Positions 34,398 through 47,619 of a stretch of 64,000 nt of DNA are shown piece after piece. Each line of letters begins with the position of its first letter. Position 1 is the stretch's first letter. A program made the position numbers and the translations under genes. Location: positions 3,286,001 to 3,350,000 of the forward strand of contig NC_016476.1 of NCBI RefSeq assembly GCF_000226095.1, given 5' to 3'. The notes under the pieces were generated by a model, which did no database searches, had not been told where the DNA came from, and worked only from the letters and a program-made list of their open reading frames with translations. The stretch comes from Thermothelomyces thermophilus ATCC 42464 (taxonomy: Eukaryota > Ascomycota > Sordariomycetes > Sordariales > Chaetomiaceae).

Positions 34398-35089
34398 GAT
34401 GGTGTCGCTCTGGTTATGGCGATGCCCTTACGATTCTTTGCTTCCGGAGCAGGCGGGGGTTGGCAAGTCAAAAAGCGCGGCGGGCGAAGCCGGGAAAATT
34501 GGAGAGATGGATCCTATATGAGAGAGTATGACGTGCAGAGGCACTGTACAGGTACCACCACCACGGACAGCTAAATGCTGTGTGCTGCACTCATCAAGCA
34601 ATCAAGCCTGCACGGGGGAACGCTGCTGGCGCGCGTAGGCGGCCGCTTTGGAATGAGCTCAAGGTCCTGGTTCGGTTGGTTGAGTTTGGGGGCGCGTGAT
34701 TGCGTCGTGTCTTCTATTATAGATATCGCCGCTGTGTTGGCCAGAGGCAAACTACGAGAAGATTTCGCTGCACAAAACAGGAGTTGGACGTAGAGCTAGC
34801 TGTTCAAGGCCTTTGAGCTGCCGACCTTCCGGATGCAAGGACACAGTCAACCGCCTGGGCATTGGGTGTTTGCCGCGCGGCTTACGGATTCCAACTACCT
34901 TGATTTTGACATGTAAGTGGCGTGCCGAAAGAGCTACTTGACGTACTGTACGAAATATCTACGGGATACTAGTTACTACAGTAAGTACCTACCCAAGGTA
35001 TCCGTAGTGCTTTTGTAATAACGTCAGTTCGGTATTTCATTTGTATTGGCTGGATACGGTACGCATTACGTCTATGCAATTTCATACGT

Positions 35090-35277
35090 GTATGTAAGAT
35101 ATGCACTTGATCCCTCGTTACCCGCAACTCGACGTTACATAGGTACTGATTGTAAAGGTGTGCTTAGTGGGATAGCTGTCCCTTGTGCCCAAACCTCTTA
35201 CATCCGCTTTTTTACAAGCTATGCATTTATTGAATCGCTGTGAAACCTGAGTCATGACGCCGAGGCATGACCCGTTC
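35090..35277. repeat. Tandem duplication, copy 1 (188 bp)
   Basis: The copy runs from GTATGTAAGATATGCACTTG to GCATGACCCGTTC. It matches copy 2 apart from three base differences and a 7-bp gap. Neither copy has a coding frame of note. Confidence 0.9.
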
Positions 35278-35282
35278 TACAT

Positions 35283-35477
35283 GTATGTAAGATATGCACT
35301 TGATCCCTCGTTACCCGCAACTTGACGTTACATAGGTACGGACTGCTGATTGTAAAGGTGTGCTTAGTGGGATAGCTGTCCCTTGTCCCCAAGCCTCTTA
35401 CATCCGCTTTTTTACAAGCTATGCATTTATTGAATCGCTGTGAAACCTGAGTCATGACGCCGAGGCATGACCCGTTC
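35283..35477. repeat. Tandem duplication, copy 2 (195 bp)
   Basis: Direct copy of 35090-35277, five bases downstream. It has 7 extra bases (GGTACGGACTGCTGATTG in place of GGTACTGATTG), and C/T, G/C and A/G differences elsewhere. The high identity implies a recent event. Confidence 0.9.
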
Positions 35478-35929
35478 AGTACGTTATTACCTTCGCCGCG
35501 CTAGCCAAGCCCAAGCCACAACTCTAGTGCCACAGTGCGAGTCGCAACCTCTACCTGCAGTGCGCAGTGGTTCTGGTAGCAGCTCTGCGGTGTCCCGAGT
35601 GTTTGCCTGCCTCCAGCTCGCTGTTGCTGATCTGGCCAGGCTGTCATCCCGCAGCCCCCCGCCAAAACTGGTAAGGCCACTGCAACAGCTCCAACCCTGC
35701 ACTCGCGCCAATCCAAAGCTCGCTCCACAGTCCGCCACTGACCAACGACGCCATTCGGCCTTCCTGCCAGCTCTCCGTTTCCCAGAACCGCACAACCTGC
35801 GCGTACGTTACCAAAAGTCAACGCACCACCCTCGGCCATCCCGTTGGTGTTGTTGACGCTGCACTGCCCTCTCGGTCTCAGCCTCCTTCCCGATACGCGC
35901 TGCAGCAGCGTCCCACGGCCGAGTTCACC

Positions 35930-38929
35930 ATGTCCGCTCCTCACGACGGCTACGGCCAGTATCCGCCCCAGCAGCCCGGCGAGCAGCCCCCGTACCCTGA
36001 CCCAGCCTATGCGACTCAGGCGGACGCCCCGCCGCCGCCCGCCAGCACACATCACGCTCCCGAGCACGGCAAGAAAAAGAAGCGCACATACGCTGCCGGT
36101 GCATTCGAGGTTGGTACCGGGGCCAATGCGGTACTAGGGGGCCAGGCGCAAGGGGGTGGCCAGTTTGGAGCTCCCGTCCCGGGATACGGAGGCTACCCAC
36201 AACCAGAAGCCTCTTCCGCCGTTTATGGCGCCCAGCCGACTGCCTACGGCGCCCAGCCGCAACAGCCGTATGGGATGCCCCAGCCGGCGGCACCCGTCGC
36301 GGGCTACCAGGTCCCGGAGCCCTACTACCCCTCTGCTGGAGCCCCTCCGGCCCCAGGCGGCGTTGCCGGTTTGACGGCCGGCATGTCGGCCATGAATCTC
36401 GGCCCTGGAGCGCAGCAGCAGCAGCCGCAGCTCCCGCCGCAAGCGAGAGCCGGACCTCTCAACCAACTCTACCCGACCGATCTGCTCAACCAACCGTTCA
36501 ATGTCTCAGAGCTGGACCTCCCTCCGCCCCCCATCATCTTACCCCCGAACGTATGTTACGCCGGCTGGAAACACCCTCCCCCCCCCCCCCCCGGCAGGCG
36601 TCGCAAGGCATGCTAATTCCCTGTGGACACAATAGTCTAGCGTTACTCCTTCGCCCGACGCGAATTGCGCCCCCAAGTATGTGCGATCGACACTCAACGC
36701 CATCCCCACGACGCACTCCCTGCTCAAGAAGAGCAAGCTTCCGCTGGCGCTTGTTATCCAGCCCTACGCGTCCCTCCACGACCTGGATGACCCTGTTCCC
36801 GTTGTGCAAGATCAGGTTATTTCGCGTTGCCGGAGGTGCAGATCCTACATCAACCCCTTTGTGACCTTTTTGGACCACGGCCACCGATGGCGCTGCAACA
36901 TGTGTAACCTCACCAACGATGTGCCTCAGGCATTCGACTGGGACGCTGCGGCCCAGAAGACGGTGGATCGGTGGCAGCGACACGAGCTCAACCACGCCGT
37001 TGTCGAGTTTGTCGCCCCGCAGGAGTACATGGTCCGCCCCCCGCAACCGCTGGTCTATCTGTTCCTGTTCGACGTCAGCTATGCCGCCGTGTCGACCGGT
37101 CTCCTGGCCACCAGCGCCCGCACCATCCTCGACAGCCTTAACAGGATCCCGAATGCCGACCGCCGCACCCGGCTCGGCTTCATTGCCGTCGACTCGAGCT
37201 TGCATTACTTCTCGGTGCCCAAGGACGCCGACGAGAACAGCGAGACGAGCATGCTTGTAGTCAGCGACCTGGACGAGCCGTTCCTTCCCGTTCCGCAAGA
37301 GCTGCTCATTCCCCTGACCGAGTGCCGGAACAACATCGAGAACTTCCTCGCCAAGCTTCCCGACATGTTTGCCAACAACCAGAACAATGGGTCGTGCATG
37401 GGCTCTGCCCTTAGGGCTGGCCATAAGCTCATCTCCCCTCTCGGCGGCAAGATCGTCGTCCTCAGCGCATCACTCCCCAACGTAGGCTACGGCAAGCTCG
37501 ACATGCGCGAGGACAAGAAGCTGCTGGGCACGTCCAAGGAGAGCAGCCTGCTCCAGACGGCCAACAGTTTCTACAAGAGCTTCGCGGTCGAGTGCTCCAA
37601 GAACCAGGTCTCGGTAGACATGTTCCTGTTCTCGTCCCAGTACCAGGATGTCGCATCGCTCAGCAATCTCCCCAGGTACACGGGCGGCCAAACCTGGTTC
37701 TACCCGGGATGGAACGCGGGCCGCCCAGAGGACGCCATCAAGTTCGCATCCGAGTTCAGCGATTATCTCTCATCCGAGATCGGCCTGGAAGCGGTTCTTC
37801 GGGTTCGGGCGACCACGGGCCTGCGCATGAGCACATTCTACGGCAACTTCTTCAACAGGAGCTCTGACCTTTGTGCCTTCCCTGCCTTCCCGCGCGACCA
37901 ATGCTACGTTGTCGAGGTGGCCATCGACGAGAACTTGACCAAGAACGTCGTTTGCCTGCAGACGGCGGTGCTGCACACGACGTGCAATGGCGAGCGCCGC
38001 ATCCGTGTCTTGACGCTCGCTCTGCCGACCACCAGCAACCTCGCCGATGTCTATGCTTCGGCCGATCAGTGTGCCATCACAACCTACTACAGCCACAAGG
38101 CCGTAGAGAGGGCGCTGAGCAACGGACTCGACTCTGCCAGGGATCTGCTGCAGAGCAAGATCACCGAGCTTCTACAGACCTTCAGAAAGGAGCTTGCCGG
38201 CGGCAGTATGGGCGGCGGCTTGCAGTTCCCATCCAACCTCCGGGGCCTTCCGGCTCTGTTCCTGGGCTTGATCAAGCATGTCGGTCTCAGAAAATCGGCG
38301 CAGATTCCGTCGGACCTCAGGTCCGCCGCCCTCTGCCTGCTTTCGACCCTCCCCCTGCCCCTGCTGGTGCAATACATTTACCCCCGCCTCTACTCGCTCC
38401 ACGACATGCCTGACAACGCGGGCTACCCCGATCCGGAGACGAGCCAAATCGTGCTCCCCCCGCCGGTGAACCTGTCATCGGAGAGATTTGTATCCTACGG
38501 CCTCTACCTCATCGACGACGGCCAGACACAGTTCTTGTGGGTCGGCCGCGACGCTGTTCCGCAGTTGCTCGTAGACGTGTTTGGCGTGACCGACCGCGCT
38601 CAGCTGCGGGTCGGAAAGGGTTCGGTGCCGGAGCTCGACAACGACTTCAACGAGCGTGTACGCGCCGTTATCCAGAAGAGCCGCGACCATAAGTCGAGAG
38701 GGGTTGGCAGCGTCGTCGTGCCGCATCTCTACATTGTCCGCGAGGATGGCGAGCCTAGCCTCAAGCTGTGGGCCCAGACGCTCTTGGTGGAAGACCGGGC
38801 GGATCAAGGGATGAGTTTCCAGCAGTGGATGGGGACGCTGAGGGAGAAGGTTAGTATCTGATGGCGCGGAAATCCCGTGCTCGCGTTGTGGGAACACGGC
38901 GCTGATATCCCAAACAGGTTGTTCAATAA
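35930..38929 (+). CDS. sec24: COPII coat subunit Sec24
   Basis: Three exons (35930-36550, 36636-38849, 38918-38929) join to 948 aa. A Pro/Gln/Tyr-rich N-terminus (~200 aa) is followed by the zinc finger [12 protein letters not shown]...[13 protein letters not shown], the trunk domain ([40 protein letters not shown]), the beta-barrel and helical domains, and a gelsolin domain near [20 protein letters not shown]. Sec24 selects cargo at ER exit sites and pairs with Sec23. The last exon is only 12 nt, coding VVQ-stop; it is preferred because the family ends [10 protein letters not shown] or similar, whereas reading on gives VSI. Intron 1 has a run of 15 C at 36578-36592. Confidence 0.95.
36578..36592 (+). 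repeat. C15 homopolymer in SEC24 intron 1
   Basis: Fifteen consecutive C lie between the donor at 36551 and the acceptor at 36635. The exact length may be unreliable, as such runs are hard to sequence. Confidence 0.8.
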
Positions 38930-41900
38930 TGAAGAAGATCTGCTGCGCAAACCAGGGGAAACTGTCTCGGGGTGTATGTACGCGTCGGTAATGCTTGCAG
39001 TGAATAGATTTACAGAGCCAAGTTCTGAAGAAAGGAGAATGCATTGCCGGCCCGTCGCCGTTTTCACGAGAAGCCACTTGGAACGCCTTCGGCCATCCCT
39101 CCCTACCGAAGTGTGCTTGTTCCGCCAATCCCGCTTCCTGTGTCCACCCCAACCTATGCTCCCAGCTCAGATCCAATTGCGGAGTCACGCCCTACTATGG
39201 TTGCGGAGAATTGTGCCGGATCCGCCTCGTATCCTCGCGGCGAAATGGCCCGTCCGACAAGGTGACTACGGACGTGTGTATATGCCATGTAAAAGAAGCA
39301 CGCCGTTGAATGAGGCGGCGGGCGGTCCGGCCACTGGACTTAACGGCCGCTTTTCAAAGGTCCATCTCTGACGGCGGTCGGTTCTCCCTTGCCAATGCCC
39401 GGAATAGCAACTCAGTCCCCACTAACTACATAGTAGGTCTCCTTTTGGGCCATTCCAGGGGTCATCGTGCATGACAGAGATGCGGCTCTTCCCATGCGCG
39501 CGTCTTGCCCCTGCTGGCTGGTCAACATGTCCAATGCAAAACGAGAAGCTGGAGGCGCGCTTTCGGACATTCGTCTCAAGGAAGGTTAAATTGACTATTG
39601 CATATATAAGCGCAGAATAATCAGCGACAGAAGGGTGCAGCGCTTTGCCCTAACGTCCTGTGTATGTGTACGGTAGGTATGTGCGCCCGTACATACATAT
39701 GAAATAGTGTACGGATTAGTGTCGCCTGGTTATGGCCATACACGAGATGCGGGTCCCTAAGATTTCCTCGCTCTCACCTTACTGTGTACTATGTAGGCAC
39801 AGCTTCATTGGCCATGCCGGAACTTGACCTGGGCTGGGATCCACGGGCGGTTTCCAACCCATGATGTCGTTTGTTTCATTACGGGTATCAGCGGTCACAA
39901 GTGGGTGGCTCTTGTTGCGCTACCGGGGGCTGCGAGGCCATGAAACAAAGGTGGAACCGCCCGAGGCCTGCCATTTGATTGGCGACTTCAGGTCTGACAC
40001 AAGCGCGCGCGGAGCAGGAGAAAAAGATTGAGAACGAGTTGGATCCCGCTTGTGCGGCGCCATGGTAATGGTGTGGGGACAAAGGGGGTCGCCCGACCTC
40101 CCTGGGCTCCGGCGCCTAATCTAATTGAGTTGCTTTGTTGGGTGGTTTGGTTGGGAGGTATCTCATGCAGTGCCTTGTTGCCCCATTTGTCCCTTTGTCA
40201 TTTGTATGTTTGCGGTGGTGGGCGCGAGATGGGCGCGGGACCGATTTTTGGGTATCATGCAGTGTGATGGGTGTGAGAGAAGGGTGACAAGCGATGGGGC
40301 TTTCCAGCTTCTTGCCCCGCAGGAAGCGCTCAACTTTAGAGGGGATTGGAGGGGGGGAGGGAGGAGGGTTGCGCAAACCATCGTGGTGGGATGGTTCAGC
40401 ATCGTGAGGGATGATCCGGACCCGAGGCTTCTCAGGGCATTCGGCATGTTATACCTCTCGAATCGAGAATAGGGGAGTGATTGCTGATTCAATCAATCTC
40501 TAAGCGCCCAGCAGAGCGACTTTTGCCGCCAGAGATAGGGTGCGTAGTCGACGTGCTCTATTTTGAGCATTCCGACTGCGTCGCCGCTGCACGTACGCGA
40601 TGCATATGTGCATACGCTATGTAGCCATCCCATCGCATGGCGAGGCCGAGTCTTTCTGCTGGTCCTCAAGGAGCCATATTCTGTACACACATCAACGGTC
40701 CGCTTACCGACCCAGTTCGGATCAGGGTCCGAAACATGGCCAACCGTTAATAGGAGACCGCCCATGGGGCCAAGGCCTCGGCCTACACAGTAGTTGAAAT
40801 CTCCGCGAGGATTCCTGACGAGGACGGGGCCGGGCAGCCTCTGGCTGCAACCTCGCGTTTTGAGAAAGCCCCAAACGATGGGCGATGGTGATGGCTCGGC
40901 CCAATTGGGACATGATTGGACAAGCCCAGGCTCCTTGGTAGGCCGTGGCAGGCTCACAAGATGCATTGCCGGGCGGTGACAACACCCAACAGCAGCAATC
41001 CTGGCGCCGGGCGGACCCACCGGGCCCCTGCCCCTGTCACTCCATCTCCCCGCCGGGCATCGAGAGAGGCCAGATCCTGGATACGTTGCCAAGCCAGGTC
41101 ACCCTTCGCTTCGTTCTTCTACAGCACGACGTCCCCTTTCCTGGTAGACGAGCTTTGGCTTCCTTTGGCTTGCCACCACCTCGTTGCGATTTCTCGGTGC
41201 TGTCTTCGCGAGGGTTCTTGCGTCTTGGAGATCAGCGTAAGTCAGCTCGCGCTCAGGCCATCCGTTCATTTTCAGATACCCCGATCGTCACAGCGGCCTG
41301 GAAGCGGGGCAACCTCTCCCTCTTTAAAACTGTCGCCCACGCCCTCCCAAGGGACCCTCGATTCTCGACAAAAAAGAGCCCTCTCAAAAGCCGTCGCGCT
41401 GCCTGGCCTTCGCACGGGATATCGCTAAGGTACGTGTGTATGCGTGTGTGCATGTTCGTTTTATGTGCGTCCTCTGCAAGTCACCCTCCTGGCCATCGCC
41501 GACGACCCCTCCTCTGCAAACACCTACAAGAACAGCGCTCCACGGCAACCCGGCTCTTGCTCATTTGCCTTTGCTCCACGGAGCAGCTGAGCAGCGGAAG
41601 GATGACTTTTTTCCTCAAGGAGGAAAAGACAACACTGGCGACTTCATCAAAGGGAACGCGAGTAGCCCCACGTTGGGCGGGTGATATTACTACCTTACGC
41701 GCCCCTTCTGAAGTCAAGCGTGCGGGAGCGCCAAGGTCCGCATACGAAGCGTCTGATCGCCAGCTCCCAATTTGCATCCCCGTCAGCCGGCGGTCTCGAC
41801 GACGAGCTATGCAAGAGGTGCTCGTTTGAGATAACCTGACTCGAGCTCCTCGGAGCGCCCTGACCTCCGGGAGCCTGCACCACAGCGCTTGACGCATGAT

Positions 41901-42428
41901 TATCCTCCGCACCTGTCTTTGCCTCGCATGTCCTGCCTCCCGCAATGCCGGCACCGGCCGTGATCGATCTCTTTCCATCCGAGCTTTGATTCATCAATGG
42001 CGACCTGCCAGGCCACATCTGATGACATATTCACATTTTGCGTTGTCCTAGTAGTCGGTTCAAGTAGCTAACTTGCAATTGTTGCATTGCGGCAGACAGA
42101 ACCTGTAACCCGGGTCCCGGACCACAAACGAATTTCGGGACAAAGAAGCATCGGGACGCCTTCTGCGTTGCTTCGCCGGAAAGTAACATCTCGGGTTGCT
42201 TCCACGAACAAAAAGCCTCATTCCCAAGGGCAACGCTTCGCTGGCACAACTCCATATCTTCGACGGCTCCGACCCGACAGTTCTTCTGCCCTCGTGGGGT
42301 TTGCGATTTCAAGGCGAAATCCAGCGGAGCAGCTAACCGGAAGGAAATCGACCCGGTCTCTCTCTCGCGCCCGCAATCTTCACATCTGTTGGCGACCTCG
42401 CGCGCAAGCACGCGACGCTACAGCAGCC
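38930..42428. other. 3.5 kb gene-free stretch before the MAP kinase
   Basis: No gene is confidently seen. The longest frames are 40945-41829 (+, 294 codons) and 40493-41092 (-, 199 codons); both are rich in Arg, Pro and Ser, have no recognised domain and overlap. CCGTACATACATATG lies at ~39688 and a G-rich run at 40341-40368. The right end is probably the MAPK promoter and 5' leader. Confidence 0.5.
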
Positions 42429-43680
<1,252 letters not shown>

Positions 43681-44445
43681 AATGTTAATCGGCTTGGGTT
43701 AGGCCCTCTTGCTAGTCCGTTTCCCGGTCTGAATCGGAGCTGGCCACCGTCCGTTGTAGGGGGGAGGAGTATGGGGGGTTGGGTGGCTGCATATTGACTG
43801 CTGGGTCGAGCGTCCGAGGCCTGGGCCTGAATTGCCTGAAGAACAGGCAGTGGCAAAATGTTTCTTTGCGCGAATTCAATCATTGTCCGCACGGGGGGAG
43901 GCGAAAGAGGCCGCTCCTACATTTCCTGTTTTCGCATAGTATCTCCTTAGACAGTCTTGGAGTAAGCGCAGGAAGAGATGAACATCTCTTTGTTCCCTTG
44001 CTCGACGGCTCCATATTCCAGGAGTATGTAGTTCGACTGTCTTGCTGTTCCGTCGAAAATGAAAGACTTTGATGTTTCTTCTTCGACCTTTGCTTTGCTC
44101 ATCGCCGATCTAAGGATCCCCTCAACCGACAGAAGATCACGACCTGATATCATTCCGTGACCGAACCCCTCTCCCTGGGGCGCTTCCGACCAGTTCTCTT
44201 CCCATATACCTCCTCCTATACATTAGAAGATCAGCTTTGAGCGAAGATGCTGAGCCAAACAGTTATGCCTCCAAAACGCCCGCAACGCCAGCCACCTTCC
44301 CAGAATCGCCAATGTTTGACTAACTGGCCTTTGAGATCCCAGACCTCTAGGACCACTCCCATGGACCTTTGTTCGCCTCTTGTGTTCCGTCTGCTTTGTT
44401 CGCCTTGATTTCTCTTTGTCCGTCGTCCCGCAATCAGCCCGGACC
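43681..44445. other. Intergenic, convergent 3' ends
   Basis: 765 bp between MAPK (plus) and OXR1 (minus). Nothing recognisable is seen. Confidence 0.5.
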
Positions 44446-45632
44446 TTAGGCACCGATCACCCAAACTTCCACTCCCAAGACCCCAAACTTCTCACCCTCG
44501 TCACTTAACGGCTCGTTCCCAAACGTCTGGCTCGTCGCGCTGACGCCCCGCTCGAGCGAGTCGTCTAGCCATAGCCCGTATTTGCCGTCGCCTGCGCCGA
44601 GCGAGAGGAAATGCGGCTCGCAGAGCATGTAGTACTCGTTGATGCCCGAGTAGGGGAATGCTTTAAAGCGGATCGGTTGCGGTGTTGGGGTGCGAGATGG
44701 GCTTCTCGAATTAGGAGTGATGTTGGCATTCCTTGGGGCAGGAGAGGCGGCGCGGATGGTGGTTGTTCGGAGGTTGGAGTTACCGCTGCTCTCGTTGTCG
44801 ATGATGGAGGGCGGCGGGGGAGGACGGGAGAGAACCGAGGCGCGCCAGAGGAAGCATTCACCTGTGCCAAAGTACTTGGGTGCTGGGTGCGGGTAATCGG
44901 AGAGGTAGGCGCCAAAGAGCTGGATAGCGTGACATCCCGTGTGTCAGTCGAGAGGTGACGGATTATTTTGTTTGTTTGGAAAGGGGGTGGGTGGACGGAG
45001 GAGGCAATACTGGTCGGGAAGTCACTTACACCGCCATCACAGTCCTTCACGCAGAGCACGAATCCTACCCTCACACCTTGGTACTGCGCGCATTTCTCGT
45101 ATAGTGTTGCTAGGCTAGCGCCGTCCTGTTCGAGACTGTACACCAGCTTCCACTCGTCCACGATTCCCAGCCGGGCCGGCACCATGATCCGGATCTCTTC
45201 TGCGATCGGCGCGGTCAGCAGCCGGGCATCCGGTCTCGTGTCCTCCGAGAACCCGGACAGACGCAAGGGCTCCAGCGGCGGTGGGCGCATTGGTGATGCT
45301 GTGCGGCGGGCCTGGAGGATGTGTGGGGGAGTGTATACGCCGTCAACGCCGTTCCCCTGGCCGTGGTGGTGTTGCTGCTTGTTCCTGCCGTCTGCTTGAA
45401 ATGTGCGTGCGTGGGGCATTCCAGGAGGATTTGACGTCGCCGCCGATGGTTCGCTTGAGAAGCGGCGCATGAAACCGCCCCAGAGGCTAGAGACGGAGGA
45501 GGTGAGAAATGTGGAGGAGCTGGACGAAGCGGTGCCTGGCGGGGTGGCGGAGCGGGAGGATGTTGGGGAGAGGTCGAGCTCCGATGGGCGAGAGCGAACG
45601 GGCTGGTTTCGGTTGGAAGTGTAGAATGCCAT
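44446..45632 (-). CDS. oxr1: Oxidation-resistance protein 1 (TLDc domain)
   Basis: Exons 45030-45632 and 44446-44919 join to 358 aa. The first ~110 residues are low-complexity (Ser/Pro/His/Gln). The TLDc domain follows: TAPIAEEIRIMVPARLGIVD, EWKLVYSLEQDGASLATLYE, VGFVLCVKDCDGG joined to LFGAYLSDYPHPAPKYFGTG, ECFLWRAS, and near the end GINEYYMLCEPHFLSLGAGD with KYGLWLDDSLERGVS. TLDc proteins protect against oxidative stress, and Oxr1 in yeast promotes V-ATPase disassembly. A Ser/Pro-rich insertion of ~60 aa sits inside the domain between LSRPPPPS and RFKAFPYSG. The intron (44920-45029) has a GTAAGT donor. Confidence 0.93.
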
Positions 45633-46328
45633 GGCTTCAATGATGCAGTGCTATGTCTGTACCTTCGCGAACTCGGTCGGGTACGTCCACCGCCGTGGCG
45701 GCCCGGGAAGGCAAGGAAAGCTGACGCTCCTATCTCGAAGCTCCCGAGGTCTGTCTGGTGGAGACCGGTGATCTGGAAGGCGACAGGCGATGCTAGCTTA
45801 CAATGAATCGGGAACGGCGGCCATCAATTTCTCGAGAGCGTCGAAAAAATGGCGGATATGTAAGCCTTGTCTTTGTGTTCGTTTGCAAGAACCGCGGTGT
45901 CGCTTTGCAAACAAGTGGAGGAACGAGTCGGCCATGTTCTTGTTTCTTGTTTCTTGCATCTTGCATCAGCCTTATCAGCAGGCACTGTGGTCGGGTCGCA
46001 TGAAGTGACAACTACGCTTCGGTACCTTGGCGCGCCCTGGCACAGGCCAATCGGGGGCGACTTGTTAGGTAACTGTTAGGTAACTGTACGTCCGTACTCA
46101 AAGTGCACTGCTTCTGAAGGCGAGCACAGATTGGCCGCTGCGGGAAAGAAGTTGATTGGAGAGCCGTTGAGCGAGACACCAGCGTCGTGGAGACGATGCT
46201 ATTATACCTTGGCAGTTCTTGGATTTTGGTTGTCTCGTTGCTGGACACCTTGGCGAGACCCCTGCCGTCAACTCTACAATACATGCATGAACTGTTCTAA
46301 ACCTTTGGTGTTCTAGGCAGACCAATGG
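45633..46328. other. Intergenic, OXR1 promoter and HEM4 3' side
   Basis: 696 bp without a supported gene. An 11-bp unit, GTTAGGTAACT, is repeated in tandem at 46064-46085. Confidence 0.5.
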
Positions 46329-47263
46329 CTATCGACGGCGGTAGCTAGAAATGCCACGCCAGACGCCTTCTGGAGTGGGCTGCTCAGCGCAGATGTCGGG
46401 CTCGAACCCAAACTTTTGAATTAGATGATCACGGGTTGTAGGCCCGATCGTGGCGATCAGGGTGTTCCGGCCAGGTTGCTTGCGCTTGGCCTTGCCCGTG
46501 CTCGCGTCCAGGAGGTCCAGGGCACGAAGCATACTGTCACAACCGCTCGGCGAGAAGACAACCACCCATCTCGTCGGGCGATCTGCCGTCTCAGCCAAGC
46601 GCCGAGCGAAGTCGTCGTAGAACGACTCCAATTCCCCGGTACCGTAGATAACCACTTCGTCCACCCGCCATCCTGCCCCTGTTAGCACTTTGGGGATGAC
46701 ATCCCGCCGCTTCTCGCCAACTAGGAACAACAACGGAGGCTTAACCTCGCGGTCCTTGTACCATTCCCCATAGTGTTCGAGGATGAAAGGGGCCAGTTTG
46801 TCTCCTGCCCCCGTATGCTCTCCAAACACCTGCAGAGGAGGCACCTGGGGAACAGCCTTGAGGGCGCGCGTAGTGGCCGGCCCGACGCTATAGATGGGAA
46901 CGTCCTGGAGATGAGGCCAGCCATCCTCACCTGCGGATTGCTCACCTTAGCTCTTGCATCCTCTGCCGCCGAGGCTGAAATCTCACCTCTCCTTTCCTCG
47001 ACGAGCTTCGTGAAGGCTTCGACGGCGCGCTGGGAAGTAAAGATAATGCCGCCGTAGGCGCTGCCGGCTGTTGCGCTTATCGACCCGCTTTGGAGCGCAT
47101 TTCGTACGATGGCTATCCCAGCTTCGTCGAACTGGTGCTTGAGCACAGGAACGAAGGAGGGCTCATAGCTGGCGCCATCAGGCGGCGATGTGAAGAACTC
47201 CTCATAGGTGTCACCAGGGGACGACTTGGTTTTTAGGAAAAGGATTGGCGTCTTTGGTGCCAT
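46329..47263 (-). CDS. hem4: Uroporphyrinogen-III synthase
   Basis: Exons 46946-47263 and 46329-46904 join to 297 aa. The first half has PILFLKTKSSPGDTYEEFF, then FVPVLKHQFDEAGI and YGGIIFTSQRAVEAFTKLVE. The second has PIYSVGPATTRALKAV, PPLLFLVGEKRRDVIPKVL, WVVVFSPSGCDSMLRAL and NTLIATIGPTTRDHLIQKFG. These are the two alternating lobes of HemD/Hem4, which closes hydroxymethylbilane to uroporphyrinogen III in cytosolic heme synthesis. The intron (46905-46945) is only 41 nt (GTGAGC...CTCCAG) but is required to keep frame. It is divergent from ERV1. Confidence 0.92.
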
Positions 47264-47619
47264 TATTATCGAAAGCAATTGAGGTGACAAGGCGAAGACG
47301 AAAGATGGCGAGGTGCCCCTCGTGGGGTTAACCGCGGGGGCGACGGTTGACGGCTTGGTAGGCGAGGTGCTCCGTATACAGATTAGGTTTCTTTATCGAT
47401 AAACATGGATTAGCTACGGGGAAGTTAGTCCGTACATAAGTACGGATTACGGAGTACATACACGTCTGATCCCTGCCAGCCTGATTTCCAAGCATCCGAC
47501 AATTGCCGGCGTTCAATCTTCCGCAGAGCCGTTGAATATTTTTTGGCCTGGACCACAATACAGCTGTTCCGTGAATCTGGAGTTAGGCCTATCGGTTTTG
47601 GGCTTCTCGGTGCGTGCAG
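47264..47619. promoter_or_regulatory. Divergent HEM4/ERV1 promoter region
   Basis: 356 bp separate the two start codons. The region carries a cluster of short motifs, AGTCCGTACATAAG at ~47427 overlapping TACGGAGTA at 47448-47456. Confidence 0.5.

Larger units (their letters stand above)
34398..35929. other. Intergenic with tandem duplication, SEC24 promoter
   Basis: 1.53 kb before SEC24. It holds the tandem duplication listed separately, and the C-rich leader of SEC24. No coding signal is seen. Confidence 0.5.

Noticed and set aside
40493-41092. 199-codon minus frame before the MAP kinase
   Set aside because: No domain, unusual Cys/Trp/Pro content and overlap with an opposite frame of similar quality point to a chance frame.
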